Shown one piece after another: positions 1 to 8,034 of a stretch of DNA of 64,000 nt (the first letter of the stretch is position 1; every line of letters begins with the position of its first letter). The notes under the pieces were generated by a model. The model ran no database searches. It was not told where the DNA came from and worked only from the letters and a program-made list of their open reading frames with translations. Location of the stretch: NCBI RefSeq assembly GCF_900155525.1, contig NZ_LT706945.1, forward strand, positions 64,501 to 128,500, written 5' to 3'. The stretch is from Mailhella massiliensis (GTDB taxonomy: Bacteria > Desulfobacterota > Desulfovibrionia > Desulfovibrionales > Desulfovibrionaceae). Both the position numbers and the translations under genes were made by a program.

Positions 1-411
1 ATACTCGGTCCCTCCCGCGGCAAGTCGCAGGTGGAGATTTCCAAAACCGACGCGCGCGCCCTGGGCGTGGATGCTCCGGTCCGCCAGTCCGGCGACGTGG
101 CCGGTTCTCCCGGCATCATTCTCGCCTCGGATCACGGCATCGTGGGGCTTGAGGAGGGCGTCATCGTGGCGTCCCGTCACATCCACATGTCTCCCGCCGA
201 CGCCGCCCGCTTCGGCGTGTCGGACAACGAGATGGTCAGCGTGCGCCTCAGCACGGAACGGCCCGTGGTGTTCGAAGACGTGCTCGTGCGCGTGAGCGAC
301 AAGTTCAATCTCGCCATGCACATCGACGCCGACGAAGGCAACGGTTCCGGCTGGAAGAAGGGCGTGGACGGCGTGATCGTCGGCAAGTCCGGGTGCCGTC
401 ATGGACATTGA
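1..411 (+). CDS. pduL: PduL-type phosphate acyltransferase, C-terminal part (5' end outside window)
   Basis: Transfers an acyl group from CoA to phosphate inside the BMC lumen, recycling CoA and making acyl-phosphate for ATP synthesis. The frame is open from base 1 and ends with TGA at 409-411, giving 136 residues. Visible family motifs are VEISKTDA, GVDAPVRQSGD and AGSPG, then RHIHMSP (zinc-binding histidines of the second PduL barrel) and MHIDADEGN near the end. A full PduL is about 210-230 residues, so the first third, with any encapsulation peptide, lies upstream. Its stop overlaps the start of eutJ by 11 nt, so the two are translationally coupled. Assignment is firm; the natural acyl group (acetyl or propionyl) cannot be read from the fragment. 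Confidence 0.93.
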   Translation: MLGPSRGKSQVEISKTDARALGVDAPVRQSGDVAGSPGIILASDHGIVGLEEGVIVASRHIHMSPADAARFGVSDNEMVSVRLSTERPVVFEDVLVRVSDKFNLAMHIDADEGNGSGWKKGVDGVIVGKSGCRHGH

Positions 412-1237
412 GGCCGTCAACCGCCGTATAGGCGAGCTTGAGGCATGCATAGGCCATGCCGTAAAGCCTGAAAGCGGCGAACCTCTCTTTGTGGGCGTGG
501 ACCTCGGCACGGCCTATATCGTTGTGGTCGTGGTCGATGCCGGGGGCCGCCCCATGGGCTGCGCGCTGGAATTTGCCCAGGTGGTGCGCGACGGCCTGGT
601 GGTGGATTACATCGGCGCAACGACCATCGTGCGCAGACTTGTCCGCCAGCTTGAGGAGAGCCTCGGCCGTGAACTCGAATGCGCGGCCATCGCCGTTCCT
701 CCGGGGACGGGCGAACGTGAATGCGCCACGCACCGCCATGTGGTGGAAAGCGCAGGGCTCACCGTCACCTCCATTCTCGACGAGCCCACAGCGGCCAACG
801 CCGTGCTCGGCGTGGAGAACGGGGCCATCGTGGACATCGGCGGCGGTACCACCGGTCTTTCCCTGCTCAGGGACGGCAAGGTGGTCTATGTGGCCGACGA
901 ACCTACCGGGGGCACGCATCTTTCCCTGGTGCTGGCGGGCAACTACGGCGTAAGCTTCGAAGAGGCGGAAGAGATCAAGAAGGACCCCTCCCGCCAGAAG
1001 GAGATTCTGCCCGTGGTGAAGCCGGTGCTTGAAAAGATGGCCTCCATCATCAACAGACACATCGCCGGGCGCGACGTGTCGGAAGTGTATCTGGTAGGCG
1101 GTACCTGCTGTCTGAAGGATATGGAAAAGGTCATCGCCAGGGAAACGGGCAAGACCGTGTGCAAGCCCGCCAATCCCTTCCTGGTCACGCCTCTGGGCAT
1201 TGCGCTCAACTGTGCGGCCGGAAAGGGCGGGGCATAG
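401..1237 (+). CDS. eutJ: EutJ-like ASKHA-fold chaperone of the BMC operon
   Basis: EutJ is an Hsp70/actin-fold (ASKHA) protein found in many BMC loci; it is thought to help assembly or reactivation of cargo, but its exact role is unproven. The 278-residue protein has the phosphate-1 motif FVGVDLGTAYIV near residue 30, the phosphate-2 region IVDIGGGTTGLSL near 145, LDEPTAANA between them, and YLVGGTC in the adenosine-binding part. It starts inside the end of pduL and is followed 12 nt later by the next BMC gene. It has no transmembrane segment. The length is typical for EutJ. Confidence 0.9.
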   Translation: MDIEAVNRRIGELEACIGHAVKPESGEPLFVGVDLGTAYIVVVVVDAGGRPMGCALEFAQVVRDGLVVDYIGATTIVRRLVRQLEESLGRELECAAIAVPPGTGERECATHRHVVESAGLTVTSILDEPTAANAVLGVENGAIVDIGGGTTGLSLLRDGKVVYVADEPTGGTHLSLVLAGNYGVSFEEAEEIKKDPSRQKEILPVVKPVLEKMASIINRHIAGRDVSEVYLVGGTCCLKDMEKVIARETGKTVCKPANPFLVTPLGIALNCAAGKGGA

Positions 1238-1249
1238 CGGAGAAACGGC

Positions 1250-1858
1250 ATGATGGACATGGCGGAACTGGTTCGTACCATTGTTCAGGAAGTTCTGGAG
1301 CGCACCGAGGCGGCCAGGGCGAAGGCCTGCGTGAAGGTTCTCGCCCCCCGCGAAGAGGCTCTCGAGCGGCGCATGGCCGCGCTCATCTCTCCGTTCTACG
1401 CGGAGGGGGCGGACATGGTTTTTCAGGGCGAAGGAACCGGAGGGCGCACTCCCGTACGGTATATTCTGCCCGAGCTTTCCTGTTCCGACATGGCCGACCT
1501 TGCGGCGGGGAAGGCTTCCTCTCCCCTCATGGAGGAAGTGCTCGGCCTGCTTCTTTCCGGCATTGCGGTGGAGATTGCGGAGTTTTCCTACCGCGCCTTT
1601 GCCGAGACGGCTCCCGGCCCGCTGTACGAGCGATATGTCGCCTATGAGAAGGTGCTGGCCGGGTACGGACTCCGGGCCTTCCGACCCTGGGTGCCCGAAA
1701 AGGCCATGGTGCGGGAAAAGCTCATCACCGCCGCCATGGTGGAAAAGGCGGGAGTCGAGGGTCGGCGCGCCCTGGTCGTTCCCGCAGGAGCCAGCATCAC
1801 GCCTCTAGCGGCGGAAAAGGCGGAAGAGCTGCACATAAGCATCGTGAAGGAAGGATAG
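1250..1858 (+). CDS. BMC-associated protein with EutQ-N-like module, function unknown
   Basis: A 202-residue protein I cannot name. The first 20 residues (MMDMAELVRTIVQEVLERTE) can form an amphipathic helix like BMC encapsulation peptides, so it is a candidate lumen protein. The last 50 residues (REKLITAAMVEKAG ... ASITPLAAEKAEELHISIV) resemble the start of EutQ, which also begins with a KLITA segment followed by a TP-A-x-x-A element. The middle is alpha-helix rich with no catalytic motif I recognise. An RBS-like GGAG lies about 7 nt before the ATG. It sits between eutJ and the vertex gene in one operon, 12 nt from eutJ and 10 nt from the next gene. A scaffold or cofactor-related role is possible but is inference. 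Confidence 0.72.
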   Translation: MMDMAELVRTIVQEVLERTEAARAKACVKVLAPREEALERRMAALISPFYAEGADMVFQGEGTGGRTPVRYILPELSCSDMADLAAGKASSPLMEEVLGLLLSGIAVEIAEFSYRAFAETAPGPLYERYVAYEKVLAGYGLRAFRPWVPEKAMVREKLITAAMVEKAGVEGRRALVVPAGASITPLAAEKAEELHISIVKEG

Positions 1859-1868
1859 GCGGGGCAGG

Positions 1869-2144
1869 ATGATTATAGGCATTGTGATCGGCAACGTATG
1901 GGCCACCAAGAAGGAAGAGTCGCTCAACGGCTTCAAGCTCATGGTCGTGCAGCGCATCGATCCTGCGGACGGCGGCAGGCATGAAAGCCTTGTGGCCGCC
2001 GACTGCGTGGGCGCGGGCATAGGCGAACAGGTGCTTGTCGTGACCGGTTCCTCCGCGCGCATGGCCCTTGCATCGTCCGACATTCCCATGGATGCCGCCA
2101 TAGTGGGCATTCTGGATGAAGTAGAGATCACAAAGGGTCTGTGA
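1869..2144 (+). CDS. eutN: BMC vertex protein, EutN/CcmL family (BMC-P)
   Basis: Forms the pentamers that cap the vertices of the BMC shell. The 91-residue protein shows the family pattern from its first residue: IIGIVIGNVWATKKEESLNG, then LMVVQRID, AADCVGAGIGEQVLVVTGSSAR and DAAIVGILDEVEI. It is full length for the family. It is one of the shell genes of this operon, followed after 7 nt by a BMC-T gene. No other BMC-P gene is visible in the window; upstream copies cannot be excluded. Confidence 0.95.
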   Translation: MIIGIVIGNVWATKKEESLNGFKLMVVQRIDPADGGRHESLVAADCVGAGIGEQVLVVTGSSARMALASSDIPMDAAIVGILDEVEITKGL

Positions 2145-2151
2145 GGCTTGT

Positions 2152-2700
2152 ATGGACAGTCTCGGGGTTGTGGAAGTTTCCAGCATCGCTTCCGGCGCGG
2201 AGCTTGCCGACTTCATGGTCAAGGCGGCCGACGTGGAGCTTCTGCGTGCGGGAACTCTCTGTTCCGGGCGTTTCCTCATCTACGTTGCGGGAGACCGTGA
2301 AGCAGTGGAAACCTCCGTGAACCTTGCCCGGGACTCGGAGCGGAAAATCGCCGGCTCTTTTGTGATTTCCCATATTTCTCCCCAGGTGACGGCCGCGCTG
2401 AAAAAAAGCGAGGCGGCGCTGCCCGGGGAAGCGCTGGGCGTGGTGGAAAGCCGTTTCGTGTCCCCGGCCATTCAGGCCGCCGACAGGGCGGTGAAGCGTT
2501 CCGAGGTCCGGCTGCTGAAATTCGTGTCCGGCCAGGGCATTGCCGGCAAGGCGTTCTTCGTGCTCGCGGGCGACGTGGCCGCCGTGCGCGAGTCCGTGGA
2601 TGCAGCCCGCGAGGCCCTCGGGTCCAGACTTGTGGAAGCCGTGGTCATTCCCAGTCCCGCCGAGTCGCTGGCAAGGGCATTGACGGGCGCAGTGAGGTAA
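2152..2700 (+). CDS. pduT: Tandem-domain BMC shell protein, PduT-like (BMC-T)
   Basis: A 182-residue protein of two BMC domains in tandem (about 2-90 and 94-180), which forms pseudohexameric trimers. The first domain has LLRAGTLCSGRFLIYVAGD; its Cys37 lines up with the Cys38 of PduT that binds a [4Fe-4S] cluster in the trimer pore. The second begins with ALGVVESRFVSPAIQAADRAV. A second PduT-like gene lies at 6265-6825 and a PduS electron-transfer protein lies between them, so the pair plausibly carries electrons across the shell. The role is by homology; the cluster is inferred from one conserved Cys. Confidence 0.9.
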   Translation: MDSLGVVEVSSIASGAELADFMVKAADVELLRAGTLCSGRFLIYVAGDREAVETSVNLARDSERKIAGSFVISHISPQVTAALKKSEAALPGEALGVVESRFVSPAIQAADRAVKRSEVRLLKFVSGQGIAGKAFFVLAGDVAAVRESVDAAREALGSRLVEAVVIPSPAESLARALTGAVR

Positions 2701-2702
2701 GC

Positions 2703-3080
2703 ATGAAAAAAGAACTGATCAGTGTGGAGAATCTCGACGCTTTCATCTGTCGGCAGGACGGCAAGGTCTACGTCGGCAGCAACCGGATTCTGACTCCGGG
2801 CGCGAAGGATGAGCTCGCCCGCCGCAAGGTGAGCGTCGTGTACGGCGAGGAACCGGCTCCGGTGGAACAGCCGCAGGCTCCCTGCCGCGGCGGCTGCGGA
2901 GCGGGAAAGACCTTTTTCGTCGGTCCCGAGGAAGGGTGCGGCCTTTCTTCCGCGGGCAGTCTGGAGAGTCTGTCTCTGGCGGTGGCGCACATGCTGAGAA
3001 CTCAGTACGGCGAAACCGACCCCGCGCGCATCCGCGCCATGACGGTGGAAGCGCTCAAGACCATCAAGGACAACATCTGA
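2703..3080 (+). CDS. Small Cys-rich BMC-operon protein, function unknown
   Basis: A 125-residue protein lodged between two shell genes and starting 2 nt after the upstream stop, so it is certainly part of the operon. I do not recognise the family. The N-terminal 45 residues hold NRILTPGAKDELARRKVSVVYG, which resembles the TP-x-A module at the C terminus of the protein at 1250-1858. It is followed by a Pro/Cys/Gly-rich linker (CRGGCGAGK ... EEGCG) that could bind a metal, and a helical tail (SLESLSLAVAHMLRTQYGE ... ALKTIKDNI) that could be an interaction or targeting helix. Function unknown. Confidence 0.72.
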   Translation: MKKELISVENLDAFICRQDGKVYVGSNRILTPGAKDELARRKVSVVYGEEPAPVEQPQAPCRGGCGAGKTFFVGPEEGCGLSSAGSLESLSLAVAHMLRTQYGETDPARIRAMTVEALKTIKDNI

Positions 3081-3162
3081 GTCACGCGGCGCGCCGCATG
3101 ACATGACCAATCAGCCGTGCCCCTCGAAGGCACGCCACAGCTAAAACATAAGGAGATCATCC

Positions 3163-3453
3163 ATGAAACTTGACGCACTCGGCATGATTGAAACGAGGGG
3201 CCTTGTCGGCGCCATTGAAGCCGCCGACGCCATGGTCAAGGCTGCCAACGTGACGCTTATCGGCCGTGAACAGGTGGGCGGCGGCCTTGTCACCGTGATG
3301 GTTCGCGGCGACGTGGGCGCGGTGAAGGCCGCTACCGACGCGGGCGCCGCCGCGGCTGAACGCGTGGGCGAACTGCGCAGCGTGCACGTCATTCCCCGCC
3401 CCCACAGCGAAGTGGAAATGATCCTGCCCCATCGTCCCGAAGAGGCCGAATAG
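3163..3453 (+). CDS. pduA: Hexameric BMC shell protein, PduA/EutM type (BMC-H)
   Basis: The main facet protein of the shell. The 96-residue sequence is canonical: [20 protein letters not shown], Lys26 in [26 protein letters not shown], and an [13 protein letters not shown] end. The pore loop reads Q37-V-G-G-G, with Gly at position 40 where PduA has Ser, which should widen or alter the pore. A strong AAGGAG ribosome-binding site sits just before the ATG, fitting high expression, and a hairpin at 3465-3502 directly after the stop may stabilise the 5' half of the transcript. Confidence 0.96.
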   Translation: MKLDALGMIETRGLVGAIEAADAMVKAANVTLIGREQVGGGLVTVMVRGDVGAVKAATDAGAAAAERVGELRSVHVIPRPHSEVEMILPHRPEEAE

Positions 3454-3464
3454 TTTCTGTTCCC

Positions 3465-3502
3465 CTCATCCGGGAAGAGGCTTGTGCCCCTTCCCGGATG
3501 AG
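3465..3502 (+). other. Intercistronic hairpin after the BMC-H gene
   Basis: CTCATCCGGGAAG (3465-3477) pairs with CTTCCCGGATGAG (3490-3502). No T-run follows, so it is more likely an mRNA-stabilising or processing hairpin than a terminator; the operon continues into the alcohol dehydrogenase gene. Confidence 0.6.
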
Positions 3503-3658
3503 CGCGTCCGAAAGACGTTCCTGGGCTGAAGCATGTTTTCCGGGGAAAATCCCCGGACAGGCTCTGCCCGGACAAAGCGTTTCAGAGAAGAGCGCGTGCC
3601 GGAAACGCAGAGCGGCCGGATGCGCGAAGGACTCTGACCTATTTTGCGGAGAATCAGC

Positions 3659-4768
3659 GTGACCCAGTTCCACGGAAAGACAAAGATCTGTTACGGCAAG
3701 TATGCCCTTGATACCCTGGAGGAACTGCCCTGCACCCGCGCCTTCGTGGTGACGGACCCGTTCATGGTCAAGAGCGGTTTCGCCGACCAGATCACCAGCC
3801 ATCTGGAACGGCGCGACATCCCGCACCGCATTTTTTCCAGCGTGGAGCCCGATCCTTCTCTGGAAACGGTGAAGCAGGGCACCGTTGAATTCGTGGCCAG
3901 TCGTGCCGACCTCATCGTGGCTCTCGGCGGCGGTTCCGCCATCGACACGGCAAAGGCCATCGCCTTTTTCGCCCGCAAGGCCGCGCCCGGCCTTGCCCAT
4001 CCGCTTCTGGCCGCCATTCCCACCACGAGCGGCACGGGCTCCGAAGTCACGGCCATTTCCGTGGTCACGGACAAGCTGCACGGTGTGAAGATTCCGCTGA
4101 ACGACGAGCTGCTCATTCCCGACGTGGCCATTCTCGACGCGCGCTTCACGCGTACCGTGCCCCCATCGGTCACGGCGGCCACGGGCATGGACGTGCTCAC
4201 CCATGCCGTGGAGGCCTATACTTCGCGCGACAACAACGCCTTTACCGACATCCTTGCCGTACAGGCCATACGTTATGTATTCTCCTACCTGCTCAAGGCC
4301 TATCAGCAGATGGAGGACATGGAGGCAAGGGAAATGATGCTGCTCGGCTCCTGCATGGCGGGCATGGCCTTCAACAACAGCGGCCTCGGCATCACGCACA
4401 GCATGGCACATGCACTCGGCGGGCAGTTCCATATTCCCCACGGGCTGGCCAACGCCGTGCTTCTTCCCTACGCCATCCGCTTCAACAGTTTCGATGCGGG
4501 CGTCCGCTACCGGGAGCTTGCGCGCATCATCGGGCTTCCCCATTCCAATGTGGAAGAAGGGACCAACGGCCTGCTTACGGCCATACGCGGCCTGAATGAA
4601 GCCATGGGCATTCCGGCGCGCATACGCGAACTCAAGGTGGAGGAATCCGCCTTTGCCGCCGCGCTCGACAGCATGGCGGCCCATGCGCTGGAGGATATGT
4701 GCACGAAGAGCAATCCCCGGCGTCCTTCCGTGGCCGACATCAGGCAGCTCTTCGAGCAGGCCTGGTAA
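3659..4768 (+). CDS. pduQ: Iron-containing alcohol dehydrogenase, PduQ-like BMC enzyme
   Basis: Reduces the BMC aldehyde to its alcohol, regenerating NAD+ inside the shell. The 369-residue protein (from the GTG at 3659, preceded by GGAG at 7 nt; a TTG at 3644 is in frame) has the family motifs ALGGGSAIDTAKAIA, PTTSGTGSEVTAISVV and the iron ligands in DVLTHAVEAY (Asp and His) and HSMAHALGGQFHIPHG (two His). It lies between BMC-H and pduS, the position expected for PduQ. A second iron alcohol dehydrogenase at 24980 is a different branch and outside the BMC operon. Confidence 0.92.
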   Translation: MTQFHGKTKICYGKYALDTLEELPCTRAFVVTDPFMVKSGFADQITSHLERRDIPHRIFSSVEPDPSLETVKQGTVEFVASRADLIVALGGGSAIDTAKAIAFFARKAAPGLAHPLLAAIPTTSGTGSEVTAISVVTDKLHGVKIPLNDELLIPDVAILDARFTRTVPPSVTAATGMDVLTHAVEAYTSRDNNAFTDILAVQAIRYVFSYLLKAYQQMEDMEAREMMLLGSCMAGMAFNNSGLGITHSMAHALGGQFHIPHGLANAVLLPYAIRFNSFDAGVRYRELARIIGLPHSNVEEGTNGLLTAIRGLNEAMGIPARIRELKVEESAFAAALDSMAAHALEDMCTKSNPRRPSVADIRQLFEQAW

Positions 4769-4925
4769 GACAGGATGTTCCCCGTGAGACGGGGAGAGAA
4801 TATTTGGTGCCCGTGCTGTCCCTTGCCGGAACGATGCGCGGGAAAAAAGGCGCTTTTCATGTACTGCGCGCCGGGCACGGCCCGGGCGGCACGACCGGCG
4901 TCATGCCATGCCAGAGGACAGAAAA

Positions 4926-6254
4926 ATGGGAAATCAGATTGTTGACAGAATACGGGAAGCCGGCGTCGTCGGCGCGGGCGGCGCAGGCCTGCCCACGCAC
5001 GTCAAGGCCGACGCCACGGTGGACACGGTTCTTGTGAACGGGGCCTCCTGTGAGCCTTTGCTCATGAGCGATCCGCATCTCATGGAACATGAGGTGGATA
5101 CCATGCTTCGCGGGCTTAAGGCCGTTATGGAATGCACCGGCGCGAAGAAAGGCATGGTCTGCCTGAAGGGCAAGCATGTCAAGGCCATGGCTTCGGTGCG
5201 CGAAGCCGTCGCCCGTGAGGGAAGCGGTACGCTGGAAGCCTTCGAGCTCGGGGATTTCTATCCTGCGGGCGACGAACAGGTGCTGGTGTATGAAGCTCTC
5301 GGACGCATCGTGCCCGAACGCGGTCTGCCTCTTCAGGTGGGCGCCGTGGTGAGCAACGTGGAAACGCTGTACAACGTGGCCCGCGCCATGGACGGCATCC
5401 CCGTGACGGAGCGTTACCTCACCGTGGCGGGCGAAGTGCGCCGTCCCATGGTGGTCAAGGCCCCCGTGGGAACTCCCGTGGCCGATGTCATCGCCTTTGC
5501 CGGCGGCGCGACCATCTCGGAATACCGCGTGGTGGACGGCGGTCCCATGATGGGCAAGGTGCTGCCCGATGTTTCCCGCGCCGTGGTCACCAAGACCACG
5601 AGCGGCCTTCTGGTGCTGCCCCCCGATCACAACGTGGTGGCCCGCAAGGTCATGGATCCCGCCCGCGTTCGTCAGATCACCAACACCATCTGCTGCCAGT
5701 GCTCCCGCTGTACGGATCTGTGCCCGCGGCACATGCTCGGCCATTCCCTGCATCCCAACAAGCTCATGCGCGTATTCGCCGGGCAGGATCTGGCGAGCGA
5801 AACGGCGAAGGAAGCGCTTCTGTGCTCCGAATGCGGCCTGTGCGAAAAGTTCGCCTGCCCCATGATGATTTCCCCGCGCGAAGTCAACGCGCAGATCAAG
5901 AAGGAACTGATGAAGGCGGGCGTGAAGTGGGCCTCCTCCGGCCGCGCGCTTGAACCGAACGCCTTCCGTGAAGAACGCCGCGTGCCCACCGCGCGGCTCA
6001 TCCAGCGTCTGGATCTTGTGGAATACGATACGCATCCCGGCTATGCCGGAGAAATCGTCCCCTCCAGAGTGAGCATTCCGCTGCGCCAGCATATCGGCGC
6101 GCCCGCTGTGTGCCTCGTTTCCGAGGGTATGCGTGTGAAACGCGGCGATCTCATCGGGGAGATTCCTGAAAAAGCCATGGGCGCGAGGGTGCATGCCAGC
6201 ATCGACGGCGTGGTGGAGTCCGTTGCGGACGGAATGATAACTATCAAGGCGTGA
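4926..6254 (+). CDS. pduS: PduS-like RnfC-family electron transfer flavoprotein of the BMC
   Basis: A 442-residue RnfC-like protein that carries electrons for BMC enzymes (cobalamin reductase in the Pdu system). The N terminus has the NADH/FMN-binding region GVVGAGGAGLPTHVKA with LVNGASCEPLL, then an SLBB-like section, then two cysteine clusters: CCQCSRCTDLCP near residue 256 and CSECGLCEKFACP near 300, fitting two [4Fe-4S] clusters. The C terminus (VKRGDLIGEIPE ... VHASIDGVVESV) is a barrel-sandwich fold. The start at 4926 is chosen because AGAGG lies 8 nt upstream; ATG 4908 is also in frame. It is flanked by PduT-like proteins, its usual partners. No B12 enzyme is visible here, so the electron acceptor is open. 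Confidence 0.92.
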   Translation: MGNQIVDRIREAGVVGAGGAGLPTHVKADATVDTVLVNGASCEPLLMSDPHLMEHEVDTMLRGLKAVMECTGAKKGMVCLKGKHVKAMASVREAVAREGSGTLEAFELGDFYPAGDEQVLVYEALGRIVPERGLPLQVGAVVSNVETLYNVARAMDGIPVTERYLTVAGEVRRPMVVKAPVGTPVADVIAFAGGATISEYRVVDGGPMMGKVLPDVSRAVVTKTTSGLLVLPPDHNVVARKVMDPARVRQITNTICCQCSRCTDLCPRHMLGHSLHPNKLMRVFAGQDLASETAKEALLCSECGLCEKFACPMMISPREVNAQIKKELMKAGVKWASSGRALEPNAFREERRVPTARLIQRLDLVEYDTHPGYAGEIVPSRVSIPLRQHIGAPAVCLVSEGMRVKRGDLIGEIPEKAMGARVHASIDGVVESVADGMITIKA

Positions 6255-6264
6255 GGAACTTGTG

Positions 6265-6825
6265 ATGAAATTACGCACTATCGGCTGCGTGGAACTGAAC
6301 AGCATCAGCGCGGGTCTGCATGTCGCGGACGAAATGGTGAAGGCCGCCGAGGTACAGCTCGTCCTTTCCCGCCCCACCTGCCCGGGCCGTTATCTTGTCA
6401 TCGTTACCGGCGATACCGGCGCGGTGAAGAGTTCCGTGGCCCACGGACGTGAAATCGGCGCAGACATGGTGGTGGACTGGTTCGTCATTCCCAGCGTTCA
6501 TGAGGCCGTGATACCCGCCATGAACGGCACCGCCGTCTGCCCCCGCATCGATGCGCTGGGCTGCATTGAAACCTGCACCACGGCGGCCTGCGTGCTTGCC
6601 GCCGATGCCGCGGCCAAGGCGGGCCAGGTGCATCTTATCGAACTGCGTTTCGCCGCCGGTCTCGGCGGCAAGGCGTTCATCGTCATGACCGGGGAAGTCA
6701 GCTCCGTGCAGGCTTCCGTGGATGCGGGCGTGGCCGTTGTGGAAGGCGAAGGCTCCGGCCCCGTGCTCAGCCACATCGTCATTCCCTCGCCCAGCGAGGA
6801 TCTCAAAAAGCATCTTCTCGGCTGA
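6265..6825 (+). CDS. pduT: Second tandem-domain BMC-T shell protein with pore cysteine, PduT-like
   Basis: A 186-residue tandem BMC protein. Domain 1 reads TIGCVELNSISAGLHVADEM and LVLSRPTCPGRYLVIVTGD; the T-C-P-G motif matches the [4Fe-4S] Cys38 motif of PduT (T-I-C-P-G-K) even better than the copy at 2152. Domain 2 has ALGCIETCTTAACVLAADAA and GLGGKAFIVMTGEVSSV. It starts 10 nt after pduS, with AGGA 7 nt before the ATG (a GTG 3 nt earlier is in frame). Adjacent placement to pduS supports an electron relay through the shell. Confidence 0.92.
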   Translation: MKLRTIGCVELNSISAGLHVADEMVKAAEVQLVLSRPTCPGRYLVIVTGDTGAVKSSVAHGREIGADMVVDWFVIPSVHEAVIPAMNGTAVCPRIDALGCIETCTTAACVLAADAAAKAGQVHLIELRFAAGLGGKAFIVMTGEVSSVQASVDAGVAVVEGEGSGPVLSHIVIPSPSEDLKKHLLG

Positions 6826-6882
6826 TGTGATGCGGGGAGGCCCGGCCCTCCCCGCTCATGCCGGGATATATGAGGCGGTACC

Positions 6883-7242
6883 ATGGGCAGAATCAGCGAT
6901 GAACCGAAACAGCGAGTCATCCAGGAATACGTTCCGGGGAAGCAGATCACGCTCGCCCATGTGATCGCCAGCCCTCACCGGGGCATTTACCTCAAGCTGG
7001 GGCTGGACGACACCGTGAGCGATGCTCTCGGCATACTGACCATCACCCCGGCGGAAGGCGTCATCATTGCGGCGGACATCGCCACCAAGGCCGGTTCCGT
7101 GGACATAGGCTTTCTGGACCGTTTCGGCGGTTCCCTGCTTCTTGTGGGGGATGTGGCCAGCGTGGAATCGGCGCTGAAAAGCGTTATCGCCTACTTCGAC
7201 GGCGTGCTGCATTACGCCTCCGTGGACATGACCCGGACCTGA
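6883..7242 (+). CDS. pduU: Circularly permuted BMC-H shell protein, PduU/EutS family
   Basis: A 119-residue permuted BMC-domain protein. The N-terminal RVIQEYVPGKQITLAH forms the small beta-barrel that plugs the pore in PduU/EutS, followed by LGILTITPAEGVIIAADIAT, GFLDRFGGSLLLVGDV and a SVDMTRT end, all strongly family-typical. It is the last shell gene, and a terminator at 7351-7374 follows. Such hexamers probably close or gate the shell rather than pass substrate. Confidence 0.95.
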   Translation: MGRISDEPKQRVIQEYVPGKQITLAHVIASPHRGIYLKLGLDDTVSDALGILTITPAEGVIIAADIATKAGSVDIGFLDRFGGSLLLVGDVASVESALKSVIAYFDGVLHYASVDMTRT

Positions 7243-7350
7243 GCGGGCCGGAGCGTGGACGGGCGAAGCTCCGGCATGAGGGGGCGCACCTTTCATGCGG
7301 GCGGTCCGCGGTTATGGCGGGCCGCTCAGAAAAGGGACAGAAGGGCGGAA

Positions 7351-7374
7351 AAGCGCGTACAACGCGCTTTTTTT
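7351..7374 (+). terminator. Rho-independent terminator of the BMC operon
   Basis: AGCGCGT-ACA-ACGCGCT stem-loop immediately followed by a run of seven T. It ends the shell operon and leaves eutP/pduV downstream with its own or a read-through promoter. The rest of 7243-7608 holds nothing else I can support. Confidence 0.8.
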
Positions 7375-7608
7375 GTTGCTGTCGCATCAGACCAGAACGG
7401 GAGCGGCCTGTATTCACCCTGAGGTCGTTTTTTACCGCGGCGTCCCTGCTCGCAGATAAAGCATGTACACTGGGACAAGAACGCGCCATAGGCCTGCCGA
7501 GGCTGCCGTGCGGCCCCGGCAAGGAATACAGGTGCGGTGCGCGTCATGCCTTTGCCGGTACATTGTCGATGAAAAAGAGTACGGGAATCTGCGGACACAA
7601 GGAAAATC

Positions 7609-8034
7609 ATGCTGAAAACCATGTTCATAGGAGAGTGGCGTTCGGGCAAAAGCTCGCTCATACGCGCTCTTTCCGGGGCGGAATACGCGCCGCGCAAGGT
7701 GCTGGCCGTGGATTTTTTCCGTGAGTTCGTCAACACCCCCAGCGAATTTCTGGAAAACCGCCGTTTCTATCCTGCGCTCATCACCGCTTCGGCGGACTGC
7801 GACGTGCTCGTCTTCGTGCAGGACGCCACGCGTACCTTTTGTCAGATTCCTCCGGGCTTTGCCTCCATGTTCAACCGCCGCGTCATCGGCGTGATTACGA
7901 AAATCGACCTGCCGGAAGCGAATGTCGAACGCGCACGCCGTTTTCTGCGCAATGCGGGCGTGAGGGACATGTTCTGCGTCAGCGTGACGCTGGGCACGGG
8001 CATGGAGGCTCTTGCGGCCGTACTCGCCTGCTGA
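7609..8034 (+). CDS. pduV: EutP/PduV-family small GTPase-like protein
   Basis: A 141-residue Ras-like P-loop protein of the EutP/PduV family, associated with BMC loci and proposed to affect BMC positioning or to act as an acetate kinase in some species. Seen: Walker A/G1 GEWRSGKSS at residues 8-16, a G3-like NTPSEFLEN (family DTPGE) near 42-50, and G4 TKID at 97-100. It is separated from the shell operon by 366 nt and a terminator, so may be expressed separately. Full length for the family. Confidence 0.88.
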   Translation: MLKTMFIGEWRSGKSSLIRALSGAEYAPRKVLAVDFFREFVNTPSEFLENRRFYPALITASADCDVLVFVQDATRTFCQIPPGFASMFNRRVIGVITKIDLPEANVERARRFLRNAGVRDMFCVSVTLGTGMEALAAVLAC

